64,000 bases of DNA, taken from assembly GCA_025698895.1 (NCBI GenBank), contig JAILWO010000001.1:278501-342500 (forward strand). The letters run 5' to 3'. The notes under the pieces are model-generated. The model did no database searches. It saw only the letters and a program-made list of their open reading frames with translations, and had not been told where the DNA came from. Positions 57,101 through 64,000 of the stretch are shown here, piece after piece. The position numbers and the translations under genes were made by a program. The first letter of the stretch is position 1. The number at the start of each line of letters is the position of its first letter. Origin of the DNA: Rhizobiaceae bacterium. Lineage in GTDB: Bacteria; Pseudomonadota; Alphaproteobacteria; Rhizobiales; Rhizobiaceae.

Positions 57101-58023
57101 ACGACTATACACAGGCTTCGGGCCAGATCTGCCGCGTTCCTGGACCCGCCGATCGGATGAGCACGCCGCTCGAGACGCGCTATTCGCTGCCATTGCCGGC
57201 CGATCGGGAATCGGACGCGCTGTCGTTCCTCGAAGGGCTTGGCGGCGACGCGGCGGGCGCGGGGCGCTCCATGCGGCGCATCGGCATCGACGCGCCGGCC
57301 GTCCGCGCGCAGTACAAGCTGGAGGTCGAGGGTCTGGCCCGGCAGATCGCCGAGCGGCTGGAGGCGGGCCAGTCGACCGACCAGGTCGCGCGCTGGGCGT
57401 CGGAACAGCGGCGCCAGATCGTCAGCCGGATGCGCCAGGGCTCCGGCCCCGTTGCCCACGGCATCTACGAGATACGCGACTGGCGCAAATACGGGACCGG
57501 CGGGCGCACCTATTCCAATATGGTCCGCTACTACCAGTCGCAAGGCGTGCCGGCCGCCTCGATCCCCGAGCGCATTCTCGGCGGCGCGACCCGCTCCAAC
57601 ATCAACGTCAATCAGGCGATGCGCGGCGCGTCCTATCTCAAGAATGGCGGCACGGTGCTCGTGGTGGTCGGCGTCGCGATAAGCGCCGCGCGGATCTGGA
57701 ACGCCAGCGACGAGGAACTGCCGCGCGTCATTGGCGAGGAACTGGGAGGCTTCATCGGCGGAGGGCTCGGCGCGGGTGCAGGCGTCGGCATCTGCCTCGT
57801 CTTCGGCATCGCCACGTCGGGATGGGGCCTGCTCGCCTGCGGCGTGATCGGCGGCGTCGGCGGCGGCTTCCTCGGCAGCCAGGCCGGAGGGGCGATCGCC
57901 GACGGCATCTATTATTCCGACGCGACCACTCCGCCCGAACAGATGGGCCAGATCGTCGTCGAGATACCGATCGAGCACATCTACACAGAACCGCCGCCGC
58001 GCATGTGCCTGCCGCCCAATTGA
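57097..58023 (+). CDS. Glycine-zipper membrane protein, possible toxin-type effector
   Basis: 308 residues. The N-terminal half (about 1-170) is polar and helical (VRAQYKLEVEGLARQIAERL, WASEQRRQIVSRMRQGSG, RYYQSQGVPAASIPERILGG). The C-terminal part has a hydrophobic strand (GTVLVVVGVAISAARIW) and then a long glycine-rich stretch with repeated GxxxG spacing (GEELGGFIGGGLGAGAGVG, GVIGGVGGGFLGSQAGGAIADG). That pattern is seen in polymorphic-toxin and secretion-effector C-terminal regions, and in pore-forming proteins. No signal peptide and no secretion marker domain is visible. Overlaps the small upstream gene by 4 bp. Confidence 0.7.
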   Translation: MNDYTQASGQICRVPGPADRMSTPLETRYSLPLPADRESDALSFLEGLGGDAAGAGRSMRRIGIDAPAVRAQYKLEVEGLARQIAERLEAGQSTDQVARWASEQRRQIVSRMRQGSGPVAHGIYEIRDWRKYGTGGRTYSNMVRYYQSQGVPAASIPERILGGATRSNINVNQAMRGASYLKNGGTVLVVVGVAISAARIWNASDEELPRVIGEELGGFIGGGLGAGAGVGICLVFGIATSGWGLLACGVIGGVGGGFLGSQAGGAIADGIYYSDATTPPEQMGQIVVEIPIEHIYTEPPPRMCLPPN

Positions 58024-58053
58024 CCGGCCTCGTCTTGCTCCGAGGGTCGCTGG

Positions 58054-58656
58054 TCAGCCCGTACGCCTGAACAGGGCCATCTGGCTTGCGCCGCCGAGCC
58101 TGGGATGCGCGCCGGCGATGTCGCGGCACTCAACCCGGTAACCGTGTCGCGCCGCCACGCCTGCCGCCCAGTCCGAGAACCGCCGCCGGTCCCATTCGAA
58201 GCGGTGATCGGGATGCCTGAACCGCCCGGCCGGCACACCCAGCAGCCCGTTGAACTCGACATTCGGCGTCGTCACGATCACGGTCGGCGGCGCCGCCTGC
58301 GCGAAGACCGCCTTCTCCGCCAGCGACAGCCGGTCCGGCTCGAGATGCTCGATCACCTCGATCAGCAGCGCGCAGTCGAACCCTTCGGGCACGGCTCCCG
58401 GATCCAGCAACGAAGCCCGGACGAGGTTCACTTTCGCAGCGAGACCGTCGCGGCACGCATCGAGCCGCTCCCGCAGTCGCGCCAGCGCCTCGACCGACTG
58501 ATCGATGCCAAGGATCGTCTCGATCCCCCTGGTCACGGCAAGCCGCAAAAGCAGATCGCCGTCGCCGCAGCCGAGATCGAGGACGGTTCGCGCCCCGGCC
58601 TCGCAAACCGCCGCCAGAACGGCCTCGATCCGCAATCCGTGCAGGAAGGAGGTCAT
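58054..58656 (-). CDS. Hen1-type RNA 3'-terminal 2'-O-methyltransferase domain protein
   Basis: 200 residues. SAM-binding motif VLDLGCGDGDLLLRLA near 25-40. The metal motif is E100-x-x-E103-H104 (LIEVIEHLEP) with a second His151 in RHPDHRFEW, and TTPNVEFNG in between; this Glu-x-x-Glu-His plus distant His is the mark of the Hen1 catalytic domain, which methylates the 2'-OH of 3'-terminal RNA nucleotides. In bacteria Hen1 is usually longer and fused or paired with the repair enzyme Pnkp; neither is here. The start is MTSFLHGLR. Confidence 0.82.
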   Translation of the reverse strand: MTSFLHGLRIEAVLAAVCEAGARTVLDLGCGDGDLLLRLAVTRGIETILGIDQSVEALARLRERLDACRDGLAAKVNLVRASLLDPGAVPEGFDCALLIEVIEHLEPDRLSLAEKAVFAQAAPPTVIVTTPNVEFNGLLGVPAGRFRHPDHRFEWDRRRFSDWAAGVAARHGYRVECRDIAGAHPRLGGASQMALFRRTG

Positions 58657-58752
58657 CGCCGTTCGATCCGCCCGCCGCCCGGCTCGCGCGTCAACGCCGC
58701 GTTCCTGGCCGGAATCCCGCACGGTCCTGTGGCGCCGCCCCGAGGTCCGGCC

Positions 58753-59475
58753 TCACCGCGCCGTCCGCCGGGCCAGATAGATCGTCTGGGTCACCGTCTC
58801 GCCATTGTAGGGATTGGCAAAGCGGACCGGTTCGGCCCATGCCGCGCCAAACGCGGCCTGGAGCCGCGCCACGAACACCTCGTCCGGCCCGTCATTCGAC
58901 CACAGCCCGAAGACGCCGTCATCCACGAGGTGCCGCGACAAGGTGTGCAAACCGTCCGTCGTGTAGAACCCGGCGCTGGCGCCGTCGAGAAGCGCATCGG
59001 GCGAATGGTCGATATCAACCAGGACTGCATCGAAATGCCGGCCGGGCTTGTCGGGATCCAGACCGGCCTCGTCAGCCGCCAGAGCGAAGAAATCCGCCTG
59101 TACAATCCGGCAGCGCCGGTCGGCCGACAACTCAGCGCCGAGCGGGAGCAGGCCCGTCGAATGCCACTCGACCACCGGCGCTAGATACTCCACGACCATC
59201 AGCTCGGCCACACGCGCGCTTTCGAGGACCGCGCGCGCCGTGTAGCCGAGCCCGAGGCCGCCGACCACGACATCAAGCTTTGGGCCCGCGGCAGCCTCGA
59301 TGCCAAGCCGCCCCAAAGCCACTTCGGACTCGGTGAACAGATCGGACATCAGATGCTCGTCGCCGAGCTTGATCTCGATCACGTCGACATCAAGCCGCGC
59401 CTCGCGCCGTCGACGCAGGCTGAGCGCGCCGATCGGCGTCGGCCGATAGTCCAGTTCCTCCAAGAGCCTTCCCAT
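58753..59475 (-). CDS. Spermidine-synthase-like methyltransferase-fold protein
   Basis: 240 residues, Rossmann fold of the spermidine synthase superfamily: VVVGGLGLGYTARAVLE (about 68-85), VVEYLAPVVEWH, FDAVLVDIDHSPDALL (near 152) and FGLWSNDGPDEVF. The usual propylamine-donor site residues cannot be verified by eye, so the activity could be an aminopropyl transfer or something else. It is 96 bp from the Hen1-like gene, same strand. Confidence 0.75.
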   Translation of the reverse strand: MGRLLEELDYRPTPIGALSLRRRREARLDVDVIEIKLGDEHLMSDLFTESEVALGRLGIEAAAGPKLDVVVGGLGLGYTARAVLESARVAELMVVEYLAPVVEWHSTGLLPLGAELSADRRCRIVQADFFALAADEAGLDPDKPGRHFDAVLVDIDHSPDALLDGASAGFYTTDGLHTLSRHLVDDGVFGLWSNDGPDEVFVARLQAAFGAAWAEPVRFANPYNGETVTQTIYLARRTAR

Positions 59476-59536
59476 GGTGTCCGGATAGGCTTCGCGCGCG
59501 TTGCGGTCAAACCCGTTGCACGGCCCGCAAACGAAA

Positions 59537-59559
59537 ACGGCCCGCGCAAGGCGGGCCGT
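59537..59559 (-). terminator. Intrinsic terminator
   Basis: ACGGCCCGC and GCGGGCCGT are a perfect 9-bp stem around GCAAG. Read on the minus strand it is followed by TTTTCGTTT, a run of U. It fits the end of the transcript of the secreted repeat protein gene (59638-60411), 79 bp past its stop. Confidence 0.8.
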
Positions 59560-59637
59560 GACCCGGGGGCTTCGTCACCACCGATACCGGCATTCGATGC
59601 CGGTTCCGGTCTAACGGCATTGCCGCTCGACCCTCGG

Positions 59638-60411
59638 TCAACGTTCTACAAAACGACACTCCTCGATGATGATGCTCGAGAACATCGGTGTGCCTATCGT
59701 GCCTTCCACGACGACACCCTCGCGGTTGACGAGAACGTCGTCGGGAGCACTGACCTCACCGTCCTGATTGCAGCCGACCACCACGCTGCCGCTTACCGAC
59801 GGCTTGAGGTCGTGCCGCGTGACATTGGGCGCCGAGGAATATGTGCTGCCGTGATAGTATCCGGTGACCCGCACCGGTTTCCCTTGCCAGCCGAAGACGG
59901 CCGCATGCAGCGCCTCGGCGGTGACCGGTGTCTCGCCGATGGTCCAGGGATCGCCATCGGTCGGAAACGGCTCACCGGCGGAGACGAGCTCGCAGTACTT
60001 GAGGTTGATTTTTGGAACCTCGTTCGGGTTCATGCTGATGGAACGCGCAACGAACGTACCCCGCACGACAAGCGGCGTCGTGCTTTCAATCATCTCGTCG
60101 CTCGGCTCCTGTCCGAAATCGCAGGAAACCAGTTCCGGCGTTTCCACTTCCGGCGCGGCGCCGATCCCGAGGCGGGCGCTCCAAGGCGAGGGAGAAAAAT
60201 ACAGAGACGGATATCCCGCTACGGTGAGCACTTCGCCCTTCCAGTGCGAATAGGCGTCGTGCAGATCGCCGGCAGAAATCTCCGTTTCATCCAGCGAGGT
60301 GACTTTCGGGGGCGCCTTTTCAGCCCCCGCCTGCGCGGCGCCAACGACCAGTGCGGCGGCCGCAATCCACGAAGCGGCGGCAAGGCGACAGGAAACTCGT
60401 CCACGTGTCAT
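59638..60411 (-). CDS. Secreted protein with two tandem OB-like repeats
   Basis: 257 residues with a signal peptide (LAAASWIAAAALVVGAAQAGA). Two similar repeats follow: about 45-140 (HDAYSHWKGEVLTVAGYPSLYF, then a Cys, LVVRGTFVARS, then a Cys) and about 165-255 (HAAVFGWQGKPVRVTGYYHGSTY, a Cys, VVVEGTIGTPM, IIEECRFV). The beta-strand pattern W-x-G-x3-V-x-GY suggests OB-fold domains like the tRNA_anti-like family, each with a probable disulfide. Function unknown; probably periplasmic. Confidence 0.75.
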   Translation of the reverse strand: MTRGRVSCRLAAASWIAAAALVVGAAQAGAEKAPPKVTSLDETEISAGDLHDAYSHWKGEVLTVAGYPSLYFSPSPWSARLGIGAAPEVETPELVSCDFGQEPSDEMIESTTPLVVRGTFVARSISMNPNEVPKINLKYCELVSAGEPFPTDGDPWTIGETPVTAEALHAAVFGWQGKPVRVTGYYHGSTYSSAPNVTRHDLKPSVSGSVVVGCNQDGEVSAPDDVLVNREGVVVEGTIGTPMFSSIIIEECRFVER

Positions 60412-60768
60412 TCATCTATCTCCTTCTCCCTCAACCCGGGTCTTCCCCAAGGCGATCTCAGTGGCTCCATTCGCCCACGCCGACGTCGCTGCACTCGGCA
60501 GGGGCGGCCGCTTCATGATCTGTAGGACTAAACACGCCGGGTATCTTGGACTGCGCGGCACCGCAGCTTGGATTATGCGGAACCTCGCGCGCTGCGGATC
60601 GCCGGCGTGCGTGGAGGCAACGCTGCGCGGCTCAGCCGTCTGAATGCATCGACGGACCAACGCGCTCCGGCCGCCCGAAACAAAAAAACCCGCGAACCTT
60701 GTGGTTCACGGGCGATTGGCCGAGCTTCTCGGCTTTTCCTCAGGGCATTTGCGCCCGGAGGGTTATGC
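60412..60768. other. Spacer between the secreted protein gene and tRNA-fMet
   Basis: No gene seen. It holds the terminator of the rRNA operon (60689-60712) and otherwise A/T-poor sequence without a recognisable reading frame or repeat. Confidence 0.6.
60689..60712 (-). terminator. Terminator of the rRNA operon transcript
   Basis: CCCGCGAACC and GGTTCACGGG form a 10-bp stem (one mismatch) around TTGT. On the minus strand it is followed by seven U (complement of AAAAAAA at 60682-60688). It lies 57 bp past the 3' end of tRNA-fMet, the last gene of the operon. Confidence 0.85.
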
Positions 60769-60845
<77 letters not shown>

Positions 60846-60912
60846 TCAACCGTAAGCAAGAGACGACCAAAAGGTCGCGAACAAAGAGAAGACTTTCACC
60901 GTGCGTTTGGCA

Positions 60913-61030
60913 GACCTGGCAGCGACCTACTCTCCCGCGTCTTAAGACGAAGTACCATCGGCGCTGGAGCGTTTCACGGCCGAGTTCGGAATGGGATCGG
61001 GTGCAGCCGCTCCGCCAGAACCACCAGGTC
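60913..61030 (-). rRNA. 5S ribosomal RNA
   Basis: 118 nt on the minus strand, starting GACCTGGTGGTTCTGGCGGAG and ending GGTCGCTGCCAGGTC, which pair to close helix I. The conserved core CGATCCCATTCCGAACTCGG is present. Follows the 23S gene in the usual order. Confidence 0.96.
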
Positions 61031-61140
61031 GGCGAAACGCACGGTTTCAAGTGTCGAGAAGCTGGATGTCTTTTCCGCATGGGCGAAGTTCGGGCCGAGG
61101 CCCGCCCACGCCGCGATGGGCACAAGTAATGAGAATGATC

Positions 61141-63933
<2,793 letters not shown>

Positions 63934-64000
63934 ATTCTCATTGCCAATGCCCATCCGGAGCGAGCGCCCCGCATGGAGACTGGCAGAAAAGACCAGCTTC
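63934..64000 (-). other. 16S-23S internal transcribed spacer, 3' part
   Basis: Sequence directly 5' of the 23S, reaching the window edge. It contains half of the 23S processing stem (to 63942) and then GCCAATGCCCATCCGG. The tRNA-Ile/Ala genes and 16S expected upstream would be outside the window. Confidence 0.65.

Noticed and set aside
56671..58070. Alternative long plus-strand frames across the glycine-zipper gene
   Set aside because: Arg-rich, without start signals; the frames at 56705 and 57097 show coupling and a coherent product.

Overview
The window is a 64 kb piece of a high-G+C alphaproteobacterial chromosome. Gene content, the 23S rRNA with an extra helix-9 insert, the IclR operator type, the purine-ring operon and short rhizobial-style palindromic repeats point to Hyphomicrobiales (Rhizobiales), probably Phyllobacteriaceae (Mesorhizobium/Aminobacter-like). 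That placement is inference; no search was run. I saw no prophage, insertion sequence or CRISPR array. Most of the window is catabolic: operons that import and break down nitrogenous or sugar compounds.

Layout. 1-12.3 kb: purine-ring catabolism (guanine deaminase fragment, membrane urate oxidase PuuD with a cytochrome c tail, XdhC-XdhB-XdhA, HIU hydrolase, a PuuE-OHCU decarboxylase fusion, ureidoglycine aminohydrolase, ureidoglycolate lyase, and a deaminase that looks frameshifted). A LysR gene, a BrnT/CopG toxin-antitoxin pair and the 3' remnant of a second LysR gene sit inside this block. 12.4-21.2 kb: a CocE-type hydrolase, a dipeptide-type ABC importer and an alkaline-phosphatase-fold enzyme. 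22.5-30.7 kb: a carnitine/gamma-butyrobetaine operon with its divergent GlxA/CdhR-type regulator. 30.7-34.2 kb: pcaIJF and a divergent PcaR-like IclR regulator with a clear operator. 35.1-48.5 kb: a sugar locus (GH31 glycosidase, sugar ABC importer, uxuB, uxuA, xylA, xylB) that fits plant hemicellulose fragments. 48.6-53.8 kb: a TPR protein, a haloacetate-dehalogenase-type hydrolase and a NitT/TauT-type ABC importer. 53.8-56.4 kb: a tyrA-pheA-CxxCH protein operon. 56.7-60.4 kb: unusual small genes (a glycine-zipper protein pair, a standalone Hen1-like RNA methyltransferase, a spermidine-synthase-like protein, a tandem-repeat secreted protein). 60.8-64 kb: the 3' part of an rRNA operon on the minus strand (23S, 5S, tRNA-fMet).

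How it works together. Guanine and xanthine are oxidised to urate (Xdh), urate passes through PuuD, UraH and OHCU decarboxylase to allantoin, and PuuE/AllE/AllA carry it to glyoxylate and ammonia. Carnitine is oxidised by LcdH, and the BKACE enzyme cleaves dehydrocarnitine to betainyl-CoA and acetoacetate. The neighbouring CoA-transferase and thiolase (pcaIJF) could activate and split that acetoacetate as well as beta-ketoadipate (inference). The sugar block would import oligosaccharides, hydrolyse them inside the cell with the GH31 enzyme, and feed xylose (XylA/XylB) and glucuronate-derived acids (UxuB/UxuA) to central metabolism.

Least explained and most worth following: the two-gene glycine-zipper module at 56.7-58.0 kb, the tyrA-pheA-CxxCH operon with its neighbouring importer and dehalogenase, the Pnkp-less Hen1 domain, and two paralogous small proteins that flank the carnitine/pca block in inverted orientation.
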